DNA from: Bifidobacterium breve
GTDB taxonomy: Bacteria; Actinomycetota; Actinomycetes; Nanopelagicales; Nanopelagicaceae
Assembly: GCA_945866305.1 (NCBI GenBank)
Contig: CAMBGS010000009.1
Coordinates: 1-34,634 of the forward strand
Direction of reading: 5' to 3'
DNA length: 34,634 nt
Part shown: in pieces, positions 15,836-23,665 of the stretch
Numbering within the stretch: position 1 is the first letter of the stretch
Layout of the letters: every line of letters begins with the position of its first letter
Position numbers and translations under genes: made by a program
The notes under the pieces: generated by a model
The model's database searches: none
Told to the model about the DNA's origin: nothing
What the model saw: the letters and a program-made list of their open reading frames with translations, nothing else

Positions 15836-16487
15836 AGAAGACCTGCAGAAAAAAGTTTGTAAATTAAATATTGACCTGCAGAGATATGGCCTAGTTGCTT
15901 GGACTGCCGGAAATGTTTCAGAGCGCATGTCTGATGGTAAAAGTTTTATTATCAAACCAAGTGGGGTTAGTTACGAAGATTTAAAGCCATCCCAAATGAT
16001 TATTTGTGATTTGGATGGGAATGTTATTGAAGGAGAACTTTCCCCCTCAAGTGATACTTTTACGCACGCATACATCTACCGACATATGCCAGATGTTGGT
16101 GGCGTTGTACACACCCACTCGAATTACGCAGCTGCCTGGAGCGCGATTCATAGCGCGATTCCTTGTGCACTAACTGCGATGGCTGATGAATTTGGTGGTG
16201 AAATTCCTTTAGGTCCATTTGCGCTAATTGGTAATGATGCAATCGGTAAAGGTGTTGTCGAAACACTTACAGGGCACCGATCTTCTGCAGTAATAATGAA
16301 GAACCATGGAGTTTTTGCAATTGGTAAAGATGCTACCGCTGCAGTTAAATCAGCCGTGATGTGCGAAGACGTCGCCAAGACAACTTGGATCGCAAAGACA
16401 TTGGGCCCGTTGCAATTAATTGATCAGGCAAGCATTGATAAGCTCTATGACAGATATCAAAACATCTACGGTCAGCGCGGCAAATAA
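15825..16487 (+). CDS. araD: L-ribulose-5-phosphate 4-epimerase
   Basis: A 220-residue class II aldolase/epimerase. The active-site set is GNVSER (29-34), KPSGVSY (44-50), SSDTFTH (D77), the zinc histidines H96 and H98 in VVHTHSN, a third at H161 in KNHGVFA, and D121. Aspartate at position 77, where fuculose aldolases have Glu, supports epimerase (AraD) rather than aldolase function. It links L-ribulose-5-phosphate to D-xylulose-5-phosphate and the pentose phosphate pathway. Translation is coupled to araB by an 11-nt overlap. A ROK gene follows 53 nt downstream, probably in the same transcript. Confidence 0.95.
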   Translation: MAAKEDLQKKVCKLNIDLQRYGLVAWTAGNVSERMSDGKSFIIKPSGVSYEDLKPSQMIICDLDGNVIEGELSPSSDTFTHAYIYRHMPDVGGVVHTHSNYAAAWSAIHSAIPCALTAMADEFGGEIPLGPFALIGNDAIGKGVVETLTGHRSSAVIMKNHGVFAIGKDATAAVKSAVMCEDVAKTTWIAKTLGPLQLIDQASIDKLYDRYQNIYGQRGK

Positions 16488-16540
16488 GCCTATTTATCTC
16501 CGAATTTCTATTGCTGTAATGATTGTGGGAAGATTGGCCA

Positions 16541-17308
16541 ATGGCAAACGATGAGCGCTTAACCCTCTCTGTCGATTGTGGCGGACTCTTTCTAAAGAGT
16601 TGTGTCCTCGATGAGTCAGGAACTATGCATTCAAAGCCGGGTCGTATCGAAACTCCGTATCCACTTTCACCACAACGTTTCGTCGATACGATGAAAGAAA
16701 TTTCTGATTCACTTCCCACAACTTATCGCGCAACAATCGGCATGCCTGGAATGATTCGCCACGGTGTAGTTATTTCAACTCCTCATTACATGACTAAGAG
16801 CGGACCGCGCACACGTATAGATCCGGAACTCCAAGAACAATGGAGTGGTTTTGATATGCAGAGTGCGTTAACAAAGCGATTAGAGATGCCGACACGCGTA
16901 TTAAATGATGCTGAAGTTCATGGCGCAGGAATTATCTCTGGATCAGGTTATGAAGTAGTAATCACTCTTGGTACTGGCCTCGGCTTTGCAATTTTTTATG
17001 GTGGATCACTCTCACCACATATTGAGTTTTCACACGCACCCGTTCGTCGTGCCACTACTTATGACACTTGGATTGGCGAGCACGAACGCCGTCGTCTGGG
17101 AAATGCGTTCTGGTCACGCCGAATTCGCGCCATGGTTGATGAGCTTCGCCCAGTATTTATGTGGGACCGCCTTTATATTGGTGGTGGAAATGCACGTTGT
17201 ATTCGCCAAGCAGATTTAGATCGAATGGGTGATGAAATTGTCATTGTTCCAAATGCTGCTGGAGTTTCAGGTGGAGTCCGCGCCTGGGCTTTAGAGCAAT
17301 ATAAGTAA
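16541..17308 (+). CDS. ROK-family protein, unusual subtype
   Basis: A 255-residue ROK member. It shows SVDCGGLFLKS at the N-terminus, LNDAEVHGAG with the catalytic Asp, and LGTGLGFAIF. Its C-terminal half is distinctive: HIEFSHAPV, TYDTWIGEHERRRLG, WSRRI, LYIGGGNARCI and a VPNAAGVSGG ending. I recall this subtype from cyanobacteria and actinobacteria, without a proven substrate. The Cys-rich zinc motif is missing. I choose ATG 16541 over the TTG at 16523, because the latter has no ribosome site. There is no DNA-binding domain. It abuts the convergent FGGY kinase with no gap. Probably a hexose kinase; a polyphosphate- or ATP-glucokinase role is possible. Confidence 0.75.
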   Translation: MANDERLTLSVDCGGLFLKSCVLDESGTMHSKPGRIETPYPLSPQRFVDTMKEISDSLPTTYRATIGMPGMIRHGVVISTPHYMTKSGPRTRIDPELQEQWSGFDMQSALTKRLEMPTRVLNDAEVHGAGIISGSGYEVVITLGTGLGFAIFYGGSLSPHIEFSHAPVRRATTYDTWIGEHERRRLGNAFWSRRIRAMVDELRPVFMWDRLYIGGGNARCIRQADLDRMGDEIVIVPNAAGVSGGVRAWALEQYK

Positions 17309-18625
17309 CTATTTAACCTTTAATTTAAATTTACCTGCAGCGATACCTGCAAACTCTGCTGCGCCAGTGGCTCCAGCTTCTGTTGCATCTGAAACTCGGT
17401 ACTTACCAAATTGTTTCTCTTTTGCGAAAGCAATCATCGGATTCTTAATCCATCCACCAGCAATAACCACATTCTCCGCTTTTCCAGTGAATTTCTCAAT
17501 CAGTGAAATCATCTCGGCGGAATCTTCGACTAGATGTTCAACTGTCGCGCGGAAGAGAGCAGCCGGTGAAACAGCGTCATCTAAATTCGTGATTGAAAGC
17601 CCGTGGTAATCATTTACTACTCGCATTGCACTTGCGGCGGGATCAATTGAGAGCGCTGCCGTTCCAAGTGCAACTTTCTCGTCAAGTGAAGTTACCCCAA
17701 GTAAAGAACAAGCACGCTCTAAAGTTAGGCCAGTTGGTAGCGCTCCAAGCAAGGTGTAATGATCTGCAATTACCGAACAACTTAGTCCAACATTTGCGGC
17801 AGCTAACTCTGCAATTGCATCTCGCTTAAGTGGGGCCTTAAATGTCCGTAATAGCGCTTCAGCAGTGCCCATTGAATCAAAGAGTGAACCTTCATTAATC
17901 GCACCGGAGTAATACGCGGCGGTGAAATGATCATGTCCGGCTATCGTTATTATCGCGCCACGCAAATTCTCAGGCGCTTTCTCGTTTACAAATCCGATTG
18001 GTTCGCCTGCGACAACTAACCTCGATAAGAAATCTTTTCCTCCGCCAACCAAATTAATCGCTTCTTCCCAAGGCTGGCGCGCTTCAACGTCGAAGAAACC
18101 AGTTCGGCTGACTAGTGAGAGTTCATTAACAGGTTCTGCGCCGAGACAGTAGGCCACCCATTCGGGTGCAGAAAGAAAGTGTTTGGCTCTCTTTGATTCA
18201 GGATAATTTTTATTTAACCAGAGCGTTTTGGAAATTGTCACAATTTCATTTAACAACGCACCAGCGCGCGCACGAAACTCAAAGTCACCCAGCTCTTTTA
18301 TAATTGGTTCCGTCAGACCACGAGGGTCATGCCAAGCTAATCCAGGAGATAGTGGAGTTCCTGAAGCATCAATCAACACGCCAGTTTCGCTAAATCCGGT
18401 AAACCCGATCGCTAAAACTTTCCCACCAGCTAGTTCAGCAGCCTTAGAAGCTACCGCTGTTACCGTTTTAGCCAACAACGCCATATCTATTTCGCTGAAA
18501 TTCTTTTCATGCTTCCAAGGAGTTGGTTCTGTGTATTCAGATAAAACTTTCAAATCTAAATCGGTTGCAACTGCTTTAAGGCGTGAAGTACCAATATCTA
18601 CGCCAATCAAAATTTCTTGCATCAT
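17309..18625 (-). CDS. FGGY-family carbohydrate kinase
   Basis: A 438-residue kinase, shorter than xylulokinase (about 490). The N-terminal motif GVDIGTSRLKAVA is at 8-20; GFTGFSETGVLID and AWHDPRG are in the substrate domain; the catalytic aspartate is probably D232 in AGHDHFTAAYYSG; and FDSMGTAEALLR and IAGGWIKNPMIAFAKE are the C-terminal nucleotide motifs. The MGTAEA and GHDH arrangement is closest to LsrK/gluconokinase/xylulokinase-like members; I cannot fix the substrate. It starts ATGATG immediately after the TAA of the ManA-like gene, with no intervening base, so the two are coupled. Confidence 0.88.
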   Translation of the reverse strand: MMQEILIGVDIGTSRLKAVATDLDLKVLSEYTEPTPWKHEKNFSEIDMALLAKTVTAVASKAAELAGGKVLAIGFTGFSETGVLIDASGTPLSPGLAWHDPRGLTEPIIKELGDFEFRARAGALLNEIVTISKTLWLNKNYPESKRAKHFLSAPEWVAYCLGAEPVNELSLVSRTGFFDVEARQPWEEAINLVGGGKDFLSRLVVAGEPIGFVNEKAPENLRGAIITIAGHDHFTAAYYSGAINEGSLFDSMGTAEALLRTFKAPLKRDAIAELAAANVGLSCSVIADHYTLLGALPTGLTLERACSLLGVTSLDEKVALGTAALSIDPAASAMRVVNDYHGLSITNLDDAVSPAALFRATVEHLVEDSAEMISLIEKFTGKAENVVIAGGWIKNPMIAFAKEKQFGKYRVSDATEAGATGAAEFAGIAAGKFKLKVK

Positions 18626-19660
18626 TTATTCAGCGACTCGTGCCAAATCTGCAAGAGGCGGACGGCAGATAATTGCGTTGGCCCCGGATAACGCATAGCC
18701 ACCAGCGGAGAAGGGAATTACAACAGCATCACCTTTTGTAATCGTCATCGTTGGCGCATTAGTGAAAGAGATTTCGCCATTTCCGTCTAGGACTAAAACA
18801 ATGGCAAAGCCGGCAGGAAGTTCACCGCTTCCTGGAGCTAAATGAGCTCGGAAATAACCATCAGATTTCAGAGGAAGAACTGTTCGCAAATTTCCACCAG
18901 CGAAAGTACTGTGGGTAATCAGAGAATCGAATTCTGCATCTGTTAACGGATCTAGTTTTAAAGCATCAGTGACGGTTTCAAAACCAAGGCCAAGGTGCCC
19001 GTCTTTAATACCATCTACGGCAAAACCTTCCCATTCCAAAAGTGCAGATAGATCAGTTGGTTCCTGTAATTCAAGAACAAAGATGCCTGCATCAATTGCG
19101 TGTGCAACACCAGCTGGAACAAGGACAGCGTCGCCAACCTTTACCTCTGTCCGGCGCAAAGATGCAAGAAGCGCTGCAGAGTTTTGGGCACGAACTAGTT
19201 TCAGAAGTTCCTCTTTATTTTGTTTAGTTGCAAATCCCAAACCGACACCAGAGCCAACGGGTGCCTCTAAAATTATCCAGGCTTCAGTTTTACCGTGGTC
19301 TAAACCTAAATGTGTTTTAGCAAATGCTTTATTTGGATGGTAATGAACCGGAAGTCTTTGATCAGGATCTAATAACTTAACTAATATCTCAGTTGATAAA
19401 CCAAAATTCTTAACGTGGTCTGCGCCGAGCCAACCATCTGGATCAGATTTAATTGCATCGCGCAGAAGAGTTCCATCGGCCAAATGTGAAAGACCTTGTT
19501 CGGCTTCGCCAAAGCGCGTAGTAATTGAACCAATCCACTCTTCGGGGCGCATCGGACCACCGGGACCATGTCGTAGCGCACCTATGCGATTTCCACCGCG
19601 ATAAAAGTGATCAAATTGATTAGATGGAAGTTTGGCGGGGGTAGTTGAACTATGCGACAT
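18626..19660 (-). CDS. Class I mannose-6-phosphate isomerase-like protein
   Basis: A 344-residue cupin of the type I phosphomannose isomerase family. Likely zinc ligands are in QRLPVHYHPNKAFAKTHLG (H106, H108), E126 in KTEAW and a later His in VPAGVAHAID. The usual E-x-W-G-x near the N-terminus is EEWIGS. The family interconverts mannose-6-P and fructose-6-P at a zinc site, but this copy is coupled to an FGGY kinase and not to mannose genes, so a different sugar phosphate may be used. The start at ATG 19660 is supported by TAGTCT 6 nt upstream (leaderless type). It is divergent from the aldolase operon across 56 nt. Confidence 0.82.
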   Translation of the reverse strand: MSHSSTTPAKLPSNQFDHFYRGGNRIGALRHGPGGPMRPEEWIGSITTRFGEAEQGLSHLADGTLLRDAIKSDPDGWLGADHVKNFGLSTEILVKLLDPDQRLPVHYHPNKAFAKTHLGLDHGKTEAWIILEAPVGSGVGLGFATKQNKEELLKLVRAQNSAALLASLRRTEVKVGDAVLVPAGVAHAIDAGIFVLELQEPTDLSALLEWEGFAVDGIKDGHLGLGFETVTDALKLDPLTDAEFDSLITHSTFAGGNLRTVLPLKSDGYFRAHLAPGSGELPAGFAIVLVLDGNGEISFTNAPTMTITKGDAVVIPFSAGGYALSGANAIICRPPLADLARVAE

Positions 19661-19666
19661 GGTTCT

Positions 19667-19672
19667 AGACTA
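19667..19672 (-). promoter_or_regulatory. Leaderless-type -10 of the manA-like gene
   Basis: On the minus strand TAGTCT ends 6 nt before ATG 19660, with no ribosome site between. The opposite gene (19717) instead has GGAG 8-12 nt before its ATG and a possible -10, TAGGGT, at 19677-19682. Confidence 0.4.
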
Positions 19673-19716
19673 CTTGTAGGGTTAACAAATTGACCAGTGA
19701 AAATGGAGTGAGTTAA

Positions 19717-20547
19717 ATGTCTGACGTATCAATTCGCCTCAAGCGCTTATTTAATAATGGGCGCTGCTTCGATATTGCAGTCGACCACGGCTTTTTTGGT
19801 GAAGGAACATTCCTTGCAGGAATTGAGGATATGCAGGCGGCAGTTAACACTCTGATCGCAGCAGCACCGGATGCGATTCAGTTAACCGTTGGACAAGCTA
19901 AGTTGTTACAGAACAATCCAAATCCAAATAAGCCAGCGCTTGTAATGCGCACCGATGTAGCAAATGTTTATGGAAAAGTAATTCCAGACCATCTCTTTAG
20001 TATTTTACTGGAAGAACCAGTTCTGCAGGCAGTTCGTCTCGATGCAGCGATAGTTGTTGTAAATCTCCTTGATTTGCCAGGTCGTCCCGAACTTCGTGAT
20101 GCTTGTATCCGCAACATAATGACACTTAAGGCGCAGTGTGAGCACTACGGAATGCCTCTGATGGTCGAACCGCTCGTTATGAAAGATGCTTCAACCGGTG
20201 GATATACATCAGATGGTGAACTTGAAAAAGTTGTTCCTTTAGTTCGCCAAGCGATTGAACTTGGCGCAGATGTGATTAAGGCAGATCCAACCGATATTGC
20301 AGCTGAATATCATCATGTAATTCAGACCGCTGGTTCGATTCCAGTTTTGGTTCGCGGAGGCGGACGCGTTTCCGATGAAGAGTTGTTAAATCGCACTGCA
20401 GAAGTGTTGAAGCAAGGTGCCGCCGGAATTGTTTACGGTCGCAACATTATCGCTCATCCAAAACCAGCGAAGATGACCCAGGCGCTTATGGCTATGTTAC
20501 ATAAAGGAACTTCTGCTGCCGATGCGCTAAAGATTGTTAACGCTTGA
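19717..20547 (+). CDS. Class I (DeoC/FbaB/LsrF-type) aldolase
   Basis: A 276-residue Schiff-base aldolase with a TIM barrel. CFDIAVDHGFFGEG (17-30) is the N-terminal phosphate/strand-1 motif, the Schiff-base lysine is probably K188 in ELGADVIKADPTD, and VLVRGGGRVSDEE plus GIVYGRNIIAH form the C-terminal phosphate site. The family includes archaeal-type fructose-bisphosphate aldolase, LsrF, and an aldolase found in actinobacterial inositol clusters. GGAG precedes the ATG. The next gene begins 1 nt after its stop, followed closely by a ribokinase-family gene, so the three probably make one pathway: dehydrogenase, kinase, aldolase. Substrate unknown. Confidence 0.88.
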   Translation: MSDVSIRLKRLFNNGRCFDIAVDHGFFGEGTFLAGIEDMQAAVNTLIAAAPDAIQLTVGQAKLLQNNPNPNKPALVMRTDVANVYGKVIPDHLFSILLEEPVLQAVRLDAAIVVVNLLDLPGRPELRDACIRNIMTLKAQCEHYGMPLMVEPLVMKDASTGGYTSDGELEKVVPLVRQAIELGADVIKADPTDIAAEYHHVIQTAGSIPVLVRGGGRVSDEELLNRTAEVLKQGAAGIVYGRNIIAHPKPAKMTQALMAMLHKGTSAADALKIVNA

Positions 20548-20548
20548 A

Positions 20549-21685
20549 ATGTCTAAGCAAAAAATAGTTAAAGTCGGAATCATCGGTGGCGGTTTGATGG
20601 GCCGTGAATTACTTACCTTGGTTGGGCGTTGGGATGCGCTCCTAGATCATCCGATTCGTCCTGTAATCACTGCGATCGCAGATACATCAGATGCGGTAAG
20701 AGAATTCTTTACCAACGCTGGTGTATCCGAGTCTTATGGCGATTACAAAGAGTTATTAGCTAGTTCGAATGTAGATGTGGTTTATATAGCGGTGCCACAC
20801 AATCTTCATGAAGAAATTTACATTGCGGCTATAAATTCCGGTAAAGATTTCTTGGGCGAAAAGCCATTTGGAATTGATTTAGCTGCAGCCGAAAAGATTG
20901 CTGCAGCCCTTGTAGGAAAATCTAATTTTGTAAGGGTTTCTAGCGAGCTACCTTTCTTCCCTGGAGCACAGGCAGCGGTACGTGAAGTGCAATCGGGAAA
21001 TCTAGGAGAAATTGTGGAAGTCCGATCTGGTCTTTTGCACTCATCAGATATCGATCGCAAGAAGAAAATTAACTGGAAGCGACAACGTAAATTCTGTGGC
21101 GATATTGGTGTGCTGGGTGATCTTGGAATGCACGCGGCGCATATTCCATTGCGCTTGGGCTATAACCCAACTAAAGTTTTTGCGATATTAGATGACATTG
21201 TTACTCACCGGGAAAGTGTCAGTGGTGAACAAGTTTCTTGCGATACTTTTGATAACGCGGTACTTGCAATGCGCGCTAAGAATCCGGGCAATGACCGTGA
21301 ATTTCCCATGTTCTGGGAGATGAAGAGAATTGCACCAGGAGAGAGCAACACCTTTTTCTTTACTGCGATTGGGATGACGGGTGGAGTTCGTTTCAGCACT
21401 AAAAACCCTGCGGTCTATCACACCTTTGCGCTGAGAAATGGCGAACAAGTTTGGTCAGAGATTCAGCCTGGCCACGTTACAAATTGGCCAGTGATTACTG
21501 GACATATATTTGAATTTGGTTTCCCAGATGCGCTTCTGCAAATGTGGGCGGCATATTTCGCAGAACGCGAAGGTAAGTTAGGTGATCGTTTTGCTTGCGC
21601 ATCTGTCGAGGAAGTAATTAACTCGCATAAAGCATTTGCCGCCGCTATGAAATCTCACGAAACTCATTCTGAGATCGCGATTTAA
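20549..21685 (+). CDS. Gfo/Idh/MocA-family oxidoreductase
   Basis: A 378-residue NAD(P)-dependent dehydrogenase. GIIGGGLMG begins at residue 8, EKPFGID is the catalytic-Lys motif, and GDIGVLGDLGMHAAH carries the conserved His region typical of the longer family members. I start at ATG 20549, one base after the aldolase stop; the 20534 alternative lies inside the aldolase gene. The next gene starts 2 nt after its stop. It would oxidise a cyclic sugar or cyclitol before phosphorylation and cleavage by its neighbours. It is not close in motif detail to the inositol-dehydrogenase-like copy at 663-1646. Confidence 0.85.
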   Translation: MSKQKIVKVGIIGGGLMGRELLTLVGRWDALLDHPIRPVITAIADTSDAVREFFTNAGVSESYGDYKELLASSNVDVVYIAVPHNLHEEIYIAAINSGKDFLGEKPFGIDLAAAEKIAAALVGKSNFVRVSSELPFFPGAQAAVREVQSGNLGEIVEVRSGLLHSSDIDRKKKINWKRQRKFCGDIGVLGDLGMHAAHIPLRLGYNPTKVFAILDDIVTHRESVSGEQVSCDTFDNAVLAMRAKNPGNDREFPMFWEMKRIAPGESNTFFFTAIGMTGGVRFSTKNPAVYHTFALRNGEQVWSEIQPGHVTNWPVITGHIFEFGFPDALLQMWAAYFAEREGKLGDRFACASVEEVINSHKAFAAAMKSHETHSEIAI

Positions 21686-21687
21686 TT

Positions 21688-22608
21688 ATGAAGAGTTTTG
21701 CTGATACAAAAATTGCGGTAATTGGCAGCACAATGATGGATTTAACTGTGTACGCCGATATCTTGCCCGCCGCTGGAGAAACCAGATTCGGTGAGAGCTT
21801 TACCACCGGTTTTGGCGGCAAAGGCGCTAATCAAGCAGTAATGGCAGCACGCACTGGTGCGAAGGTAACCATGATTACTGGCATCGGTAATGATGGCTTT
21901 GGTGATGAAAGTTTACAAAATTTTAAAAATTGTCAGATGGATACCTCATCAGTATTGCGCCTAGATACTCATACTGGCGTTGCGCATATATGGGTAGATG
22001 GCCAAGGACAGAATCGAATTTCTATCGTTCCGGGAGCTAATTTTAAATTAAAACCGCAAGATGCGATTGATGAAGTCAATAAGCTAAAGAACGTTAGCGT
22101 TCTAATTGCGCAATGCGAGATCCCACAGGAAGTAACTCTGGCGGCTTTCCGCACTGCTCAAGAACTGGGCATAACAACAATTTTGAATCCGGCTCCATTT
22201 CAACCACTTAGTGATGATTTATTAGATTTAACAGATTGGCTGATTCCCAACGAGATTGAATTTGCTGAATTAGATAAGGCTCACCGTTCCCCAGATACAG
22301 ATGAAATAATTTCCGCTCTTCGCGAGAAGGGTCGCACAATTGTTACTTTAGGAAGCGAAGGAGCCGCATTAGTAACAAGCGATCGAAAGGTTAAGAGATT
22401 TAGCGCTAAAAAAGTAAGCGTAACTGACACCACTGGTGCCGGCGATTGCTTCATTGGTGCATTTGCGGCGGCGATTGCAGCAGGTGCAGCTGAGGAAAGC
22501 GCAGTCCAATTTGGAATTGATTGTGCGACTAAGAGCGTTATGCGCAAAGGTGCGCAATCTTCTTATCCAAAAATAGAAGAGATAGATTTCAGCCTGATCG
22601 TAAAATAA
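21688..22608 (+). CDS. rbsK: Ribokinase-like PfkB-family kinase
   Basis: A 306-residue PfkB kinase. GGKGANQAVMAARTG (43-57) is the ribokinase substrate-binding motif; NEIEFAELD is in the middle; and DTTGAGDCFIGAF holds the catalytic base D253 and anion hole. IVPGAN is also typical of RbsK. Ribokinase makes ribose-5-phosphate; an rbsD-type gene ends against it, supporting ribose or a related pentose. In this operon it could alternatively phosphorylate a keto acid, as IolC does, but the GGKGAN motif argues for RbsK. The ends overlap rbsD by 20 nt in the convergent direction. Confidence 0.88.
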   Translation: MKSFADTKIAVIGSTMMDLTVYADILPAAGETRFGESFTTGFGGKGANQAVMAARTGAKVTMITGIGNDGFGDESLQNFKNCQMDTSSVLRLDTHTGVAHIWVDGQGQNRISIVPGANFKLKPQDAIDEVNKLKNVSVLIAQCEIPQEVTLAAFRTAQELGITTILNPAPFQPLSDDLLDLTDWLIPNEIEFAELDKAHRSPDTDEIISALREKGRTIVTLGSEGAALVTSDRKVKRFSAKKVSVTDTTGAGDCFIGAFAAAIAAGAAEESAVQFGIDCATKSVMRKGAQSSYPKIEEIDFSLIVK

Positions 22609-22978
22609 CGCTGCTGTAAGGAACAGCATCGCCAGTGTGAATAATTCCCAGCGTTTGTCCGACCTTCACTTTGAAATCCTCATGCGGAATTATCGTCGTG
22701 TTTATCCCACCGTGGTGCTTCTTGTATTCAGCAACGGTTTTAGCATCAACTTTTGTTTCAAATTCAGCAGCTAAATACAAGCCCGTTAATTCAAGGTGCG
22801 GCAAAATCGCATCAAGTACTTGGCAGACTGTCGGAGTTCCCATTACGAGTGCCAGATCAATTGTTTCTACATTGGGATATGTAGGAAAAGGCCCATCGAC
22901 AATTGCGATTGTATTTACGTGGCGAAATCTCGCCAATAGGGATGCAAGGTCGCCGTTGATAATTCCATTTTTAATCAT
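22589..22978 (-). CDS. rbsD: D-ribose pyranase / fucose mutarotase (RbsD/FucU family)
   Basis: A 129-residue protein that catalyses sugar ring-form interconversion. MIKNGIINGDLASLLARFRHVNTIAIVDGPFP is cut into its parts here: the N-terminal helix, the catalytic His in RFRH and the Asp in IVDG. The C-terminus VPYSSVILRSG matches the family Y-x-N/S-VIL ending. I start at ATG 22978 because family proteins begin at this point; an upstream frame to 23011 adds 11 residues without homology. The last 20 nt lie inside the ribokinase gene on the other strand. RbsD supplies the furanose form to ribokinase, so the two convergent genes are functionally linked although not co-transcribed. Confidence 0.9.
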   Translation of the reverse strand: MIKNGIINGDLASLLARFRHVNTIAIVDGPFPTYPNVETIDLALVMGTPTVCQVLDAILPHLELTGLYLAAEFETKVDAKTVAEYKKHHGGINTTIIPHEDFKVKVGQTLGIIHTGDAVPYSSVILRSG

Positions 22979-23017
22979 GAATTTATAATCCCCTAGTAAT
23001 CGCCTTCGCACAAGCGC

Positions 23018-23023
23018 TAAACT
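23018..23023 (+). promoter_or_regulatory. Leaderless-type -10 of the P-loop kinase gene
   Basis: TAAACT ends exactly 6 nt before ATG 23030, with no ribosome site between. A transcript would start at or next to the A of the start codon. Confidence 0.4.
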
Positions 23024-23029
23024 TGAAAA

Positions 23030-23665
23030 ATGCCTGAACAGTTAGCCAGCCAAGAGGCCGCACTTGCCCGAATTCAGAACCACCTTGAGAATTCCACAGA
23101 CCGTGTCTTAATTGGAATTATTGGCAAGCCAGGTGCAGGCAAGTCCACGCTATCTAAATTCTTAATGGCCAAACTCCCTAAAGAGTTTGTAACAGTTGTA
23201 CCTATGGATGGCTACCATCTAAGCAATAAGGTCCTTAAGGATTTAAAACGCGCAGATCGAAAAGGCGCACCGGATACCTTTGATGTTGCTGGATTTATTT
23301 CGCTTGTGAAACGTATCCGCTCTGAACAGACTCAGAATATTTACTATCCAATTTTTGATCGCGCGATAGAAGAATCAATAGCTGCCCAGGGGGTCGTCAC
23401 ATCAGCTACGAAAGTAGTAATTATTGAAGGTAACTATTTATTACACGATGATGGTGGCTGGGAGGTATGTAACGATTTACTAGATGAAAGCTGGATGGTT
23501 GACGTTGACGATGATAAGCGAATCTCTAGGCTAATCTCGCGACATATTGCCTATGGCAAAGAGCCAGAAGCGGCGAAAGCTTGGGCAAAAGGTACTGATG
23601 AAGTAAATGCAAAATTAATCGAACGCGGACGTAACCGCGCCGATTTCGTTGTTGCTATTGATTAA
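23030..23665 (+). CDS. P-loop sugar/nucleoside kinase (uridine kinase/PanK-like, FrcK type)
   Basis: A 211-residue kinase. The P-loop GKPGAGKST is at 32-40, followed by PMDGYHLSNKVL with the substrate Asp, RKGAPDTFDVAGF, and IIEGNYLLHDDGGW. These are shared by the bacterial pantothenate/uridine kinase-like group that includes FrcK, the kinase of the Sinorhizobium fructose operon. Because the window also holds a FrcBCA-type importer with a single-domain ATPase, FrcK is the best guess. Other members act on nucleosides or are uncharacterised. The gene stands alone and converges on the aminotransferase with a shared TTAA stop. Confidence 0.8.
   Translation: MPEQLASQEAALARIQNHLENSTDRVLIGIIGKPGAGKSTLSKFLMAKLPKEFVTVVPMDGYHLSNKVLKDLKRADRKGAPDTFDVAGFISLVKRIRSEQTQNIYYPIFDRAIEESIAAQGVVTSATKVVIIEGNYLLHDDGGWEVCNDLLDESWMVDVDDDKRISRLISRHIAYGKEPEAAKAWAKGTDEVNAKLIERGRNRADFVVAID

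Noticed and set aside
16541-17308. Reading the second ROK protein as a transcription repressor
   Set aside because: No N-terminal helix-turn-helix; the protein starts directly at the kinase fold.
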